This document shows, piece after piece, positions 43,999 through 53,531 of a stretch of 64,000 bases of DNA (position 1 is the stretch's first letter; each line of letters opens with the position of its first letter). This DNA comes from Parablautia intestinalis. Lineage in GTDB: Bacteria; Bacillota; Clostridia; Lachnospirales; Lachnospiraceae. The stretch is taken from contig RAYQ01000016.1 in assembly GCA_003612395.1 (NCBI GenBank), positions 1-64,000 on the forward strand, given 5' to 3'. The notes below the pieces were generated by a model that was not told where the DNA came from, did no database searches, and was given only the letters and a program-made list of their open reading frames with translations. The position numbers and the translations under genes were made by a program.

Positions 43999-44526
43999 TT
44001 GCGTGGACGTACCCTTTCTTGCACTAAATCATTCTCAAAAACAACTCTTTTGAAGAAAGGCGAGGACTTCGACAAGCTGCCGGAAACGCGGGTAATCTTT
44101 ATCACAGAGAATGACGTAATGGGAAAAGGGCTGCCGCTCTATCCGATTGAGCGATGCTTTTTAGAAACCGGGGAAAGATTTGAGGACGGTTCGCACATAC
44201 TGTATGTAAATGGCGCTTACCGCAGCAATACGCCAATCGGGAAGTTAAAGCATGACTTCTCCTGCACAGACGCAGCGGATATGTACTATGGGACACTGGC
44301 GAACAGGGTGAGATTTTTCAAAGAGAGCAAGGAGGGAATTGAGATTATGTGTAAGGCCATGGAAGATATGAGAAACGAATCCTTACAGGAAGGCATCCGT
44401 GAAGGCATGAAAGCTACGGAACGCCGTATGCTGGCAACTGGCAAATATGCGTTGGAGGAAATCGTTAATATTTCAGGACTTTCTCTTGAAGAAGTAAAAC
44501 AACTGAAAGCTGATAGAAGTGCATAG
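43999..44526 (+). pseudogene. Rpn/PD-(D/E)XK nuclease-family transposase, C-terminal remnant
   Basis: From about 44047 the frame reads KKGEDFDKLPETRVIFITEND, VMGKGLPLYPIERCF, YVNGAYR and an EGIREGMK coiled tail. These are the second half of the Rpn (recombination-promoting nuclease) proteins common in Lachnospiraceae. The nuclease N-terminus is absent and the first 16 codons match nothing. No ribosome binding site is visible. It is treated as a fragment. Confidence 0.65.
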
Positions 44527-44779
44527 ACAAAATTGTAGGCTGGGAATCTAAAGACAGGTTCCCAGTCTATAATTTTTACGATTATACAAGACACTATTTA
44601 TAAAATGTGAATTTGTCAAGAAATTATTTTGTTTTAATGGGCATATATACCTGAGACATAATTTTAATATCGGGTTCATCCGCATTTTCGACTTGTGTAT
44701 CCAAGACTTCTCTCATTAGTGCCATGCAAAACTTCATGCCAGCATCTTCAGAAATTATGTCTTTCAAATAAATATCATT

Positions 44780-45265
44780 TTAATTATAGACCTCGGGAAA
44801 ATGTATTGAAAAGTATGTCATTTTTTCTTTCTTAACTTCCCAAATTCGATATTGAAGGATTCCACTACCATCAATTTTTATTTGAGTACATTTATGCAGA
44901 AATTTATCAATTTGTCCTTTTTTACTCCATGTAGCTAAATTTTTATTTACATATACTTCATCCCAGGTTTTAAAAATAGGAAAGTGTAATAATAAATTTC
45001 GTATAAAGCTAAATAAACCATCTGCGATAATACCTTCAAGAGGGGGTCTTCCACCTCTTTTCATCCATTCAAGATAGCTTTTTATTGGCTCATAGCTTAA
45101 TAATTCTTTGTATTTCGAAAATGCTTCTCTCAATTTAAAAAAGCGTAATTGAGCATTTTCTTTAAAAAAATTATCATTAGTAATTTCTTCATACAAATCA
45201 TAATATCTATTATAAAATAACGTTAAAACTTCTAATTCCTTGTCATTAGGGAAAGACTTCCCCAT
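44780..45265 (-). CDS. Hypothetical protein, possibly ended early by an in-frame stop
   Basis: A 161-codon, A/T-rich frame with no family I recognise; it is helical and aromatic-rich (LTLFYNRYYDLYEEITNDNFF, SYLEWMKRGGRPPLEG). After the TAA at 44780-44782 the same frame stays open for 51 more codons to TAA at 44624. That extension reads like protein (EDAGMKFCMALMREVLDTQ). The original gene may therefore have extended to 44624. ATG 45265 or 45274 are both possible, with AAAGGAT upstream. Its low GC and eroded surroundings suggest transfer. Confidence 0.5.
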   Translation of the reverse strand: MGKSFPNDKELEVLTLFYNRYYDLYEEITNDNFFKENAQLRFFKLREAFSKYKELLSYEPIKSYLEWMKRGGRPPLEGIIADGLFSFIRNLLLHFPIFKTWDEVYVNKNLATWSKKGQIDKFLHKCTQIKIDGSGILQYRIWEVKKEKMTYFSIHFPEVYN

Positions 45266-45480
45266 TACAATCATATCCTTTCAAATGTTAATAGTTTACC
45301 AGAACTTGTAAGTGAGATTCTAGTATAATTATAAATCTAATTTCAATACAATTCTCTTAATCCATCAGGTTATTTTGGATGTTGAAACGGGTTCCATTAT
45401 ATGGCGGGAAAACTATTATCTAAAAATAAAGATGGATAAATGTAAACTTTTTATGAATATGATTAAAAAGTCCTTTACAA

Positions 45481-45672
45481 AACGTCACTGGCGAAAGCTA
45501 CAAGAACTTTGTTAGCGATTTACAGTCGGATATTAAAAACGTTCTTTATGACAGACCAACTGTCGCCACAAGCGAATATTTCAAAGGTAAGTATGTTAAG
45601 GTGGACGATATACCTACGATTATTGATGGTGACACAGCCAATGCAATCAGGGATTATAGACTTTTTATCTAA
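45481..45672 (+). pseudogene. Gene fragment, possibly from a type III restriction helicase
   Basis: An open stretch without a start reads VTGESYKNFVSDLQSDIKNVLYDRP, YFKGKYVKVDDIPTIIDGDTANAI and then a stop. The pattern recalls the part of type III restriction subunits following the helicase motifs, but this is from memory and weak. It is clearly only a piece. Confidence 0.35.
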
Positions 45673-45767
45673 CACAGCGTAAGGGCAGTTACAGACCGTA
45701 GGGAATCGGTCTGGGCTGTCTTTTTGTGCTTATTAAGAAAGAAACTTGAAAGGGGGATAGCGAAAAT

Positions 45768-46012
45768 ATGACAAGCAATAATACAAGCAATAATACAAGC
45801 AATAATACAAGCAATAATACAAGCAAAATACCAATATGGGAGAAATCCAATTTGACGATTAGAGAAGCCGCAGAATATTCCAATATCGGAATCAATCGGA
45901 TAGAAGAATTGCTGAAGATACCAAATTGCAAATTTGTACTGTATGTGGGGAAAAAAAGCTCGTAAAGCGTAGAGAATTTGATAAATTTCTAAGCGATATC
46001 GTGGAAATATAA
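45768..46012 (+). pseudogene. xis: Tn916-type excisionase, frameshifted
   Basis: After ATG 45768 and a repeated T-S-N-N leader the frame reads IPIWEKSNLTIREAAEYSNIG and INRIEELL, the winged-helix core of Tn916-family excisionases. A run of seven A at 45951-45957 then leads to a stop at 45965. With one more A the frame would continue KLVKRREFDKFLSDIVEI to a stop at 46012, the normal family ending. It lies just before the integrase remnant. Confidence 0.75.
45771..45825 (+). repeat. 12-bp tandem repeat in the excisionase leader
   Basis: ACAAGCAATAAT is repeated four times exactly, followed by a partial fifth copy. Each copy encodes T-S-N-N, so copy number can vary without changing the frame. 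Confidence 0.85.
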
Positions 46013-46111
46013 AATCCTGTAATTTACTTTTGAGCCTTACTATGCTATACTATCAATGCTCGGCTTGCCGAGCATTTGGTATTAAGGCTCTTTTTGGAAA
46101 GGGCTTTTACT

Positions 46112-46792
46112 ATGGGAAAGGGCATAAAAGGAAAGGAGCTTGGCGTTGGAATAAGCCATAGGTCGGATGACTTCTTTGCTAGAAGATTTACTACGAAATA
46201 CGGACAACGGAAGCAGAAATTATTCCCCAAATTACAAGAGTGCAGGCAATGGCTGGCAGATTCGCAGTATCAGGACGAGCATAGTAATCTGAACTTTCCG
46301 GAAGAAATGACGGTAAAGGCATGGTTTGAGTATTGGATTAGTATGAAGAAGCGAACTGTACGTCCGAATACGGTAAGAAATTATACAGAGCATTATAAAC
46401 GTAATATTGACCCTGTGATTGGAAAACTGATTTTGTCAGAAATAAAACCGATTCAGTGCTAAATGATTATGAACCGTATGGCTGACGAAGGGTATCGAAC
46501 ATCCACTATTTATCAGACAAGGATAACATTGTTTAATATGCTTGATTATGCGTATCAAAACGAGGAAGCAATGGATATGCTTCGCAAACAAAGGCAGAAG
46601 AATCCTGAAGTCAAAGTAATTCCGATGGAATGGTCAGAATATGCTTTCCCATGCCGTAAGGGAACGCCGGTTAAGAACAGCACATATGACACCATGTTAT
46701 TCAAACAGTGTGACAAGATAGGGATTCCGAGGTTTTACATGCATGTATTGCGACATACGTTCGCCACCAGATGTATCAAGGGCGGTATGTAA
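46112..46792 (+). pseudogene. Tyrosine integrase (Tn916 Int-type) remnant
   Basis: The first part has the N-terminal AP2-like and core-binding regions (MTVKAWFEYWISMKKRTVRPNTVRNYTEHY). A TAA at 46460 interrupts the same frame, which then continues as MNRMADEGYRTSTIYQTRITLFNM. Part of the catalytic domain is missing between LDYAYQNEEAMD and LRKQRQKN. The frame ends soon after the HVLRHTFATR box, so the final catalytic Tyr is absent. The recombinase is inactive, marking an old integrated element upstream of ychF. Confidence 0.85.
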
Positions 46793-46855
46793 CCAAAGCC
46801 AAAAGAGACAAAAACCCTATAGAATATAAGAAAATCCAAAGGAGATTAAGATAAA

Positions 46856-47953
46856 ATGAAACTAGGAATCGTGGGCTTACCCAATGTAGGAAAAAGTACT
46901 TTATTCAATTCTCTGACGAAAGCAGGCGCGGAATCCGCCAATTATCCCTTTTGCACCATAGACCCGAATGTAGGTGTGGTGACGGTTCCCGATGAACGTC
47001 TTAAGCTTCTTGGAGATATGTACCATTCTAAAAAAGTTACGCCGGCCGTAATTGAATTTGTGGATATTGCCGGTCTGGTAAAGGGAGCGTCCAAAGGAGA
47101 AGGGCTTGGCAATCAGTTTTTGAGCCATATCAGAGAAGTAGACGCAGTGGTGCATGTGGTGCGATGCTTTGAGGATGAGAATGTAGTGCATGTGGATGGA
47201 AATGTCAATCCCATGCGTGATATTGAAACCATTAATCTGGAACTTATATTTTCAGATCTTGAGATATTGGAGCGCAGAATTGCCAAAACAGGAAAGGCAG
47301 CTAAGATGGACAAGTCTCTGGCCAAAGAAGCAGCGCTTTTGCAGGGACTTAAAGCGCATTTGGAAGAAGGGAAGAATGCAGCAAGCTATGAGACAGAAGA
47401 TGAAGACGAACAGGCTCTTTTAAACTCCTATAATCTGCTGACCGGCAAGCCTGTGATTTTTGCCGCTAATGTGGGCGAGGATGATCTTGCGGATGACGGA
47501 GCAGAAAATGAGGGCGTTAAGGCAGTAAGAGAGTTTGCGGCGCAAAATGGCAGTGAGGTATTTGTGATTTGTGCGCAGATTGAGCAGGAAATTTCAGAGC
47601 TGGACGAGGATGAAAAAGCAATGTTCCTTGAGGATTTGGGACTTAAAGAATCGGGCCTTGAGAAATTAATAAAGGCAAGTTATCACTTACTTGGACTTCA
47701 GAGCTTTTTAACAGCCGGAGAGGATGAAACCAGAGCATGGACGATTCCAATAGGAACCAAAGCCCCTCAGGCAGCAGGAAAGATACATACCGATTTCGAG
47801 AGGGGCTTTATCAAAGCGGAGGTGGTAAATTATAAGGATTTGCTTGAGCAGGGCTCTTTGGCGGCAGCCCGGGAAAAGGGCCTGGTAGGTATGGAGGGCA
47901 AAGACTATGTGGTGAAGGACGGGGATGTTATCCTGTTCCGCTTCAATGTATAA
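46856..47953 (+). CDS. ychF: Redox-regulated ATPase/GTPase YchF
   Basis: A 365-residue OBG-family P-loop protein. It contains GLPNVGKSTLFNSLT (G1), the NYPFCTIDPNVGVV switch region, DIAGLVKGASKGEGLGNQFL (G3), a helical insertion, and a TGS-like C-terminal domain with AWTIPIGTKAPQAAGKIHTDFERGFIKAEV. GGAGA precedes ATG 46856. YchF prefers ATP over GTP and is associated with ribosomes and oxidative stress. Confidence 0.95.
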   Translation: MKLGIVGLPNVGKSTLFNSLTKAGAESANYPFCTIDPNVGVVTVPDERLKLLGDMYHSKKVTPAVIEFVDIAGLVKGASKGEGLGNQFLSHIREVDAVVHVVRCFEDENVVHVDGNVNPMRDIETINLELIFSDLEILERRIAKTGKAAKMDKSLAKEAALLQGLKAHLEEGKNAASYETEDEDEQALLNSYNLLTGKPVIFAANVGEDDLADDGAENEGVKAVREFAAQNGSEVFVICAQIEQEISELDEDEKAMFLEDLGLKESGLEKLIKASYHLLGLQSFLTAGEDETRAWTIPIGTKAPQAAGKIHTDFERGFIKAEVVNYKDLLEQGSLAAAREKGLVGMEGKDYVVKDGDVILFRFNV

Positions 47954-47965
47954 GAGGATATGAAA

Positions 47966-48838
47966 ATGGGTTTAATGGATATTTCCTTCCCGAATCTGGG
48001 AATTTACTTGAAAGATGTGCCGAAAAGCTTTAGTGTATTTGGTTTTGAAATTGCACTTTATGGAGTAATTATCGGAATAGGGGTAATCAGCGGCATTTTG
48101 ATAGCGGCCTGGCAGGCCAAAAGGTCGGGGCAGGATCCGGAACTTTACTGGGACTTTTCTATTTATGCGGTTATTCTTTCTATTATAGGTGCAAGAATTT
48201 ATTATGTTATTTTTGCATGGGATCAGTATAAAGATAATCTGATGAAGATTTTTAATATCAGACAGGGAGGACTGGCGATTTATGGAGGTGTGATTACAGC
48301 CTTCCTTACGTTGTTTGTCTATGCAGGGATAAAAAAGCAAAATGCCTTCAGGATGGCAGATACCGGGGTAACGGGGCTTATTTTAGGACAGGCAATCGGC
48401 CGGTGGGGCAATTTCACCAACCGGGAGGTTTTTGGGGAATATACGAATAATATTTTTGCCATGCGCCTGCCGGTGGCGGCAGTGCGGCCCGGGGATATTT
48501 CACAGTCCATTGCGGAGCATATGGAGGAAGGGATGAATTATATTCAGGTCCATCCTACTTTCCTGTATGAGAGTCTCTGGAACTTTGGAGTGCTGGCGCT
48601 TATTTTACTCTATTGGAAGCATAAAAAGTTCGAAGGTGAGATAGCTCTTTTATATTTAGGCGGTTATGGATTAGGAAGGGCATGGATAGAAGGAATCAGA
48701 ACGGATCAGCTGTTTATTCCAGGCTCAACAGTGCCTGTTTCACAGGTTCTGGCAATTGTGCTGTTTGTGGGGGCTTTGGCCTGTGACATAATTGTGAGAA
48801 TGCGTCAGCGCGGCAGAGCAGGGGAGGCAAAGAAGTAG
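47966..48838 (+). CDS. lgt: Prolipoprotein diacylglyceryl transferase
   Basis: A 290-residue membrane enzyme with about seven segments that attaches diacylglycerol to the lipobox Cys. The Lgt signature AIGRWGNFTNREVFGEYTNN is present, as are GGLAIYGGVI, HPTFLYESLWN and GLGRAWIEGIRTDQLF. ATG 47966 is eight bases from AGAGG; ATG 47960 would sit too close to it. It follows ychF by 12 bases. The lipoprotein at 56584-57690 would be a substrate. Confidence 0.94.
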   Translation: MGLMDISFPNLGIYLKDVPKSFSVFGFEIALYGVIIGIGVISGILIAAWQAKRSGQDPELYWDFSIYAVILSIIGARIYYVIFAWDQYKDNLMKIFNIRQGGLAIYGGVITAFLTLFVYAGIKKQNAFRMADTGVTGLILGQAIGRWGNFTNREVFGEYTNNIFAMRLPVAAVRPGDISQSIAEHMEEGMNYIQVHPTFLYESLWNFGVLALILLYWKHKKFEGEIALLYLGGYGLGRAWIEGIRTDQLFIPGSTVPVSQVLAIVLFVGALACDIIVRMRQRGRAGEAKK

Positions 48839-48951
48839 AGAAAAACAAAAAATATTTTGGTGAATATTGCAATTGCTATCACAATATCTGGTAAAGCATG
48901 AGGGAAACAGGCACCAGATGTGGGAAAGAGATAGAGATTTTAAGGAAAAGA

Positions 48952-48987
48952 ACGTCCGGCAGGGAACTGCCGGGCGTATTTTTTTTC
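48952..48987 (+). terminator. Rho-independent terminator after lgt
   Basis: ACGTCCGGCAG and CTGCCGGGCGT pair over 11 bases (one G-T pair) around GGAA, followed by ATTTTTTTT. It isolates the dcw cluster from the ychF-lgt operon. Confidence 0.9.
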
Positions 48988-49016
48988 TTGCGCTGGGCAG
49001 ATAATTGCGGTAGAAT
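48988..49016 (+). promoter_or_regulatory. Promoter of the dcw cluster
   Basis: TTGCGC at 48988-48993 and TAGAAT at 49011-49016 are separated by 17 bases. The MraZ-type repeats begin eight bases downstream, the usual arrangement. Confidence 0.65.
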
Positions 49017-49023
49017 AGACCTG

Positions 49024-49071
49024 TGAGTGGTAGAAAGTGGCGGATAGTGTTAATTAAGTGGTAAAAAGTGG
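49024..49071 (+). promoter_or_regulatory. MraZ box: five AAAGTGG-like repeats
   Basis: Heptamers resembling AAAGTGG start at 49024, 49034, 49044, 49055 and 49065 (TGAGTGG, AAAGTGG, ATAGTGT, TAAGTGG, AAAGTGG), spaced 10-11 bases so that they face one side of the helix. MraZ is known to bind such repeats upstream of its own gene and control the dcw operon. Confidence 0.85.
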
Positions 49072-49195
49072 TGCAAAATAAATGCATTCTTTCTGTGACA
49101 TACCATTCTATAACAATAAAGATTATCAGGCAGTAATCCGTGGCTTGTCAGTTTCAGCAGACACAGACAATGAGGTCTTAAGCAGGTGAATGCAT

Positions 49196-49627
49196 ATGTT
49201 TATGGGAGAATACAACCATACAATAGATGCGAAAGGCAGACTGATTGTTCCATCCAAATTCCGGGAGGTATTAGGAGATGAATTTGTAGTTACCAAGGGA
49301 ATGGATGGATGTTTATTTGTGTTCGATGAACCTGAGTGGAAGAACTTTGAAGAAAAGTTAAGAGGCCTTCCGATGATTGACAAGGAAGCAAGACAGTTTA
49401 CACGTTTTTTTCTGGCAGGAGCTGCCAGCGTGGAGGTGGACAAGCAGGGAAGAATTCTTTTGCCGGCCGTGCTTCGGGATTTTGCAGGAATTACAAAGGA
49501 CGCCGTATTGGTAGGCGTGGGAAACCGGGTGGAGATCTGGAGCAAAGACAGATGGGAAGGTACCGTCACTTATCAGGATATGGAGGAAATTTCCAGACAT
49601 ATGATAGAGCTGGGAATTGGGATATAA
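49196..49627 (+). CDS. mraZ: Division/cell wall cluster transcriptional regulator MraZ
   Basis: A 143-residue protein with two AbrB-like DNA-binding halves, each with the conserved DAKGRLIVPSKFRE and DKQGRILLPAVLRDFAG blocks. It forms rings that bind the repeated box at 49024-49071. ATG 49196 lies six bases after AGGTGA; an ATG at 49190 would touch that site. It is first in the dcw operon. Confidence 0.95.
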   Translation: MFMGEYNHTIDAKGRLIVPSKFREVLGDEFVVTKGMDGCLFVFDEPEWKNFEEKLRGLPMIDKEARQFTRFFLAGAASVEVDKQGRILLPAVLRDFAGITKDAVLVGVGNRVEIWSKDRWEGTVTYQDMEEISRHMIELGIGI

Positions 49628-49658
49628 TCGGAGCGATATAGGAGAAAGAGGTACATAA

Positions 49659-50594
49659 ATGACATTTGAGCACAGGTCGGTTTTGCTTGACGAGACAATT
49701 GAAGGACTTAAGATAAATCCGACCGGACTTTATGTGGACGGTACGTTAGGAGGCGGAGGCCATTCCCTGGAAATTGTAAAAAGACTGAAGGAGGGCGGAC
49801 GGCTTATTGGCATAGACCAGGATGGCGTGGCGATTGAAGCCGCAGGAGCAAAGCTCTCACCTTTTGGGGATAAGGTTTCAATTGTAAGAGGAAATTACCG
49901 CAATACCAAAGAGATACTTGCGGTAATGGGAATTACAGACATAGACGGGATGGTGCTGGATCTGGGCGTATCCTCTTACCAGTTAGATACAAAGGAGCGG
50001 GGGTTTTCCTACCGGTTTGATACATCTCTTGACATGAGAATGGATACACGGCAGTCTCTGACAGCCAGAGATATTGTAAACGGTTATGATGAAGGAGAAT
50101 TATACCGCATTATCAGAGACTACGGGGAAGATAAATTTGCAAAGAACATTGCAAAGCACATTGTTCTGGCAAGGCAGGCAAAGCCGATAGAAACAACACA
50201 GGAACTAAATGAAATAATAAAAGCGGCTATTCCGGCAAAATTCAGGGCCCAGGGGGGACATCCCTCCAAACGGACTTTTCAGGCTGTCAGGATAGAATGC
50301 AACAGGGAACTGGAGGTGCTTAAGGAATCTCTGGAAGAATTAATTGATTTATTAAAGCCGCAGGGAAGGCTTTGTATCATAACCTTTCATTCTCTGGAGG
50401 ATCGGATTGTAAAGACAGCCTTTAGGCAGGCAGCAAACCTATGTATCTGCCCGCCAGGCTTTCCGGTTTGTGTCTGCGGAAAAGTAAGTAAGGGGAAGGT
50501 GATCACAGGGAAACCAATTCTGCCTGCGGAGAATGAAATGGAGGAAAATCCCAGATCCAAAAGTGCGAAGCTTCGAATTTTTGAAAAAACATAA
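49659..50594 (+). CDS. rsmH: 16S rRNA (cytosine-1402 N4) methyltransferase RsmH (MraW)
   Basis: A 311-residue enzyme with [30 protein letters not shown] (SAM site), [47 protein letters not shown] and [11 protein letters not shown], all canonical for RsmH. It lies 31 bases after mraZ, the conserved second gene of the cluster. Confidence 0.96.
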   Translation: MTFEHRSVLLDETIEGLKINPTGLYVDGTLGGGGHSLEIVKRLKEGGRLIGIDQDGVAIEAAGAKLSPFGDKVSIVRGNYRNTKEILAVMGITDIDGMVLDLGVSSYQLDTKERGFSYRFDTSLDMRMDTRQSLTARDIVNGYDEGELYRIIRDYGEDKFAKNIAKHIVLARQAKPIETTQELNEIIKAAIPAKFRAQGGHPSKRTFQAVRIECNRELEVLKESLEELIDLLKPQGRLCIITFHSLEDRIVKTAFRQAANLCICPPGFPVCVCGKVSKGKVITGKPILPAENEMEENPRSKSAKLRIFEKT

Positions 50595-50655
50595 CAAAAT
50601 ATATTTATTGACTTAAAAGCGCAAAGCTGCCGGATTGGCAGTATGGAGGTTATAA

Positions 50656-51135
50656 ATGGCAGTAAACAATGAGGCTAACAGAAGAAGAACTGCATATAGA
50701 AATAGTGTTTATGTGCAGGGAAATACTGCCAGAAAGCTTCAGGCTCTGCCGGATATACAAAGAGGGCCTGAAAAAAAACTTAGTGTAAGAACGTTAAAGA
50801 ACAGAGAGCGTATCCGGCACATGAGCATTGGTTCGGTCCTTTCCATGGCAATTGCTATGACGATGGCCGGCCTGATACTTACATGGTATTTGACGCTGCA
50901 GTCGGATATTACCAACAGTATAGAGCATATTGCGGCATTGGAGAGCCGGTTAAATGAGCTGAGGCTGGAAAATGATGAAAACTACAACAGGATAACCAAT
51001 AATGTGGATTTAGAGGAAGTAAAACGGGTTGCCATACAGGAACTTGGCATGATATATGCTCATGAGGGACAGATCATAACCTTTAACGGAGAAGGAAGTG
51101 ATTATATAAGACAGACCGGCAGCCTTCCCAAGTAA
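50656..51135 (+). CDS. ftsL: FtsL-like cell division protein
   Basis: A 159-residue bitopic protein. The N-terminal 55 residues are basic and cytoplasmic. One membrane segment lies at about 57-80 (GSVLSMAIAMTMAGLILTWYL), followed by a coiled coil (IEHIAALESRLNELRLEND) and a short tail. Size, topology and place between rsmH and the pbp genes match FtsL/septum-formation scaffold proteins, which recruit FtsI and FtsW. Confidence 0.85.
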   Translation: MAVNNEANRRRTAYRNSVYVQGNTARKLQALPDIQRGPEKKLSVRTLKNRERIRHMSIGSVLSMAIAMTMAGLILTWYLTLQSDITNSIEHIAALESRLNELRLENDENYNRITNNVDLEEVKRVAIQELGMIYAHEGQIITFNGEGSDYIRQTGSLPK

Positions 51136-51202
51136 TCTGCCGGAGGATGATATTACTTCTTGCGGCGGACGGAGCCGTGCAGGCTATGAAAGCAGGTGTT
51201 TT

Positions 51203-53455
51203 ATGAGTAAAAAAAGATTCAGCAAACTTACAATTAAAATGCAGAAAAAGCTGGTAGTATTGTTTATGTTTATACTACTGGCTTTTATAGGATTAACCTA
51301 CAGGCTGTTTACCATTACAAGAGATAACGGAGAACGTTACAAAAAGGTGGTTCTGTCCCAGCAGAGATACGACAGCAAAACGCTGCCTTTTAAACGGGGA
51401 ACCATATATGACGCCAATGGCAGTGTGCTTGCCTCCAGCGAAAAGGTTTACAATGTAATTCTGGATGCCGTGGCAATCACGGATGAGAAAGGAAAGTATT
51501 TAGAACCAACCTTAAATGCCCTGCGCAGTGAACTTGGGATTGAAACCTCAGATGTACGTACCTACATAGAACAAAACAGTGAAACATCCCGCTACCGTGT
51601 GCTGGCAAGGCGTATGGAATATGAAGAAATACAGAGCTTTGTAGAGCTGCAGAATGCAGAGGATTCCCTGATTAGGGGCATTTGGTTTGAGGAGGAATAT
51701 AAAAGAGTTTATCCGGGCAACAGTCTTGCCTGTGATGTGATAGGATTTACCACCAGTGACAACGTAGGCTCCTACGGGCTTGAGGAGTATTACAACGATG
51801 TCTTGTCCGGCACGCCGGGGAGAGAATATGGATATTTGAATAATGATTCCAACTTAGAGCGCACCACCATACCGGCCGAAGACGGCAACAGTATTGTAAG
51901 CACAATTGATTCCAATGTACAGAGAATTGTGGAGAAATACCTGAAAAAATTCGATGATGAGTACAAGGATAACGCTCATGACGGAAACGGTTCCCGCAAT
52001 ACAGGCTGTATTATTATGGATGTAAACAGCGGGGAAGTGATAGCCATGGCCGGATATCCGGTTTACAATCTGAACGATACCCGGAATACGGATGCATTAA
52101 TTGGCATGCCCATATTAGATGAAAATGATAAAGTAACAGGGGAATATATCAATGAAGAAAATTTAAGCAGCATAACCAGTGATCCCGATGTTTTTTACAG
52201 GCATTTAAACGCCCTGTGGAAAAATTTCTGTATCAATGATACATACGAGCCGGGATCTGTTTCCAAGCCCCTTACCGTGGCGGCCGGGATAGAAAGCGGC
52301 AGTATTACCGGCAATGAAAGCTTTAACTGTGAGGGAAAGCTTGAGATAGGCGGTCATGAAATCAGATGCCATAACAGATATGGGGATGGTTATCTTACCG
52401 TATCCGAGGCTGTAGAGCGTTCCTGCAATGTGAATATGATGTATATAGCTCAGAAAACAGGCAGGGAAACGTTTTTGGACTTCCAGCATATTTTTAACAT
52501 AGGATTAAAAACAAATATTGATTTGGCCGGAGAGGCCAGAACAGCAAGTCTTGTTTACACAAAAGATAACATGGGACCTACGGATCTTGCCACTAACAGC
52601 TTTGGACAGGGATATAATGCTACCATGATAGAAATGATGGCAGCCTTTTGTTCTCTGATTAACGGCGGGTATTATTATGAACCTCATATGGTAAGTAAAA
52701 TTATAAGTCCTTCAGGGGCCACAGTACAAAATATAGAGCCAAGAATACTAAAGCAGACCATATCTGAAACCACCTCGGCAAAGATACGGGAAATGTGCAA
52801 TCTGGTAGTATCAGGGGAGCACGGAACAGGAGTAACGGCAAGACCGGCCGGTTATATGATTGGCGGTAAGACCGGAACAGCGGAAACGCTGCCCCGTGGA
52901 AACAAAGAATATGTGGTATCCTTTTTGGGGTATGCGCCGATAGACGATCCCCAGATTGCCATTTATGTTGTGGTGGACAGGCCCAATGTTCCCGGCAATG
53001 TTATGGATGACGCCAAATTTGCCACCAGAATTGTCAGAAGTATTCTTACAGAGGTACTTCCCTATGAAGGAATCTTTATGACGGAGGAGCTTACGGATAA
53101 AGAAAGAGCAGAGTTAGAGGAGCTTCAGCTTGAAATTATGACCCCTCCTGTGACAGAAGGAAACGGAGAGCAGGAGCCCCAGGGTACAGAAGGAGAAAAT
53201 GAGAATCCGGAAGGGACGCCGGAAGACGAAGCAGAAGGGGAGGGCGCAACAGAAAATCCCCCGCAGGACGCTGCCAGCACACCGGGAATCTGGACAACAT
53301 TTCCCATAGATCCGGAAACAGGATATGCGATAGATCCGGAAACAGGAGACTATGTAGATCCAAATACCGGCGCAGTATTGGGGGGAAGCTATGACGATGG
53401 GGTATCCCCGGGAGGAACGCCGTCCCCGGAGCCTTCAGCCACACCGGAAGAATAA
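51203..53455 (+). CDS. Class B penicillin-binding protein (FtsI/PBP2-like), intact
   Basis: A 750-residue transpeptidase with an N-terminal membrane anchor (about 16-36), a dimerisation domain containing RGTIYDANGSVLASS, and a transpeptidase domain with nucleophile S352 (SVSK), S407-C-N and K556-T-G. The last 150 residues are an acidic, Pro/Gly/Glu-rich tail with a duplicated DPETGYAIDPETGDYVD stretch and no PASTA domain. Since the neighbouring pbp gene is interrupted, this intact protein probably serves vegetative septation, but which of the two is FtsI is inferred. Confidence 0.92.
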   Translation: MSKKRFSKLTIKMQKKLVVLFMFILLAFIGLTYRLFTITRDNGERYKKVVLSQQRYDSKTLPFKRGTIYDANGSVLASSEKVYNVILDAVAITDEKGKYLEPTLNALRSELGIETSDVRTYIEQNSETSRYRVLARRMEYEEIQSFVELQNAEDSLIRGIWFEEEYKRVYPGNSLACDVIGFTTSDNVGSYGLEEYYNDVLSGTPGREYGYLNNDSNLERTTIPAEDGNSIVSTIDSNVQRIVEKYLKKFDDEYKDNAHDGNGSRNTGCIIMDVNSGEVIAMAGYPVYNLNDTRNTDALIGMPILDENDKVTGEYINEENLSSITSDPDVFYRHLNALWKNFCINDTYEPGSVSKPLTVAAGIESGSITGNESFNCEGKLEIGGHEIRCHNRYGDGYLTVSEAVERSCNVNMMYIAQKTGRETFLDFQHIFNIGLKTNIDLAGEARTASLVYTKDNMGPTDLATNSFGQGYNATMIEMMAAFCSLINGGYYYEPHMVSKIISPSGATVQNIEPRILKQTISETTSAKIREMCNLVVSGEHGTGVTARPAGYMIGGKTGTAETLPRGNKEYVVSFLGYAPIDDPQIAIYVVVDRPNVPGNVMDDAKFATRIVRSILTEVLPYEGIFMTEELTDKERAELEELQLEIMTPPVTEGNGEQEPQGTEGENENPEGTPEDEAEGEGATENPPQDAASTPGIWTTFPIDPETGYAIDPETGDYVDPNTGAVLGGSYDDGVSPGGTPSPEPSATPEE

Positions 53456-53531
53456 ATCAGCGAAAAAGAATAACCTCATAAATCGGGTCATAAATTATTA
53501 TAATAATGGCTCATGTAATTTGAGAGGTATC

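Noticed and set aside
44780-44782. Selenocysteine or other recoding at the TAA
   Set aside because: TAA is not used for selenocysteine; truncation by mutation is the simpler reading.
51203-53455. First pbp as a second interrupted gene
   Set aside because: Its three active-site motifs lie in one continuous frame of normal length, and no attachment-like repeat interrupts it.
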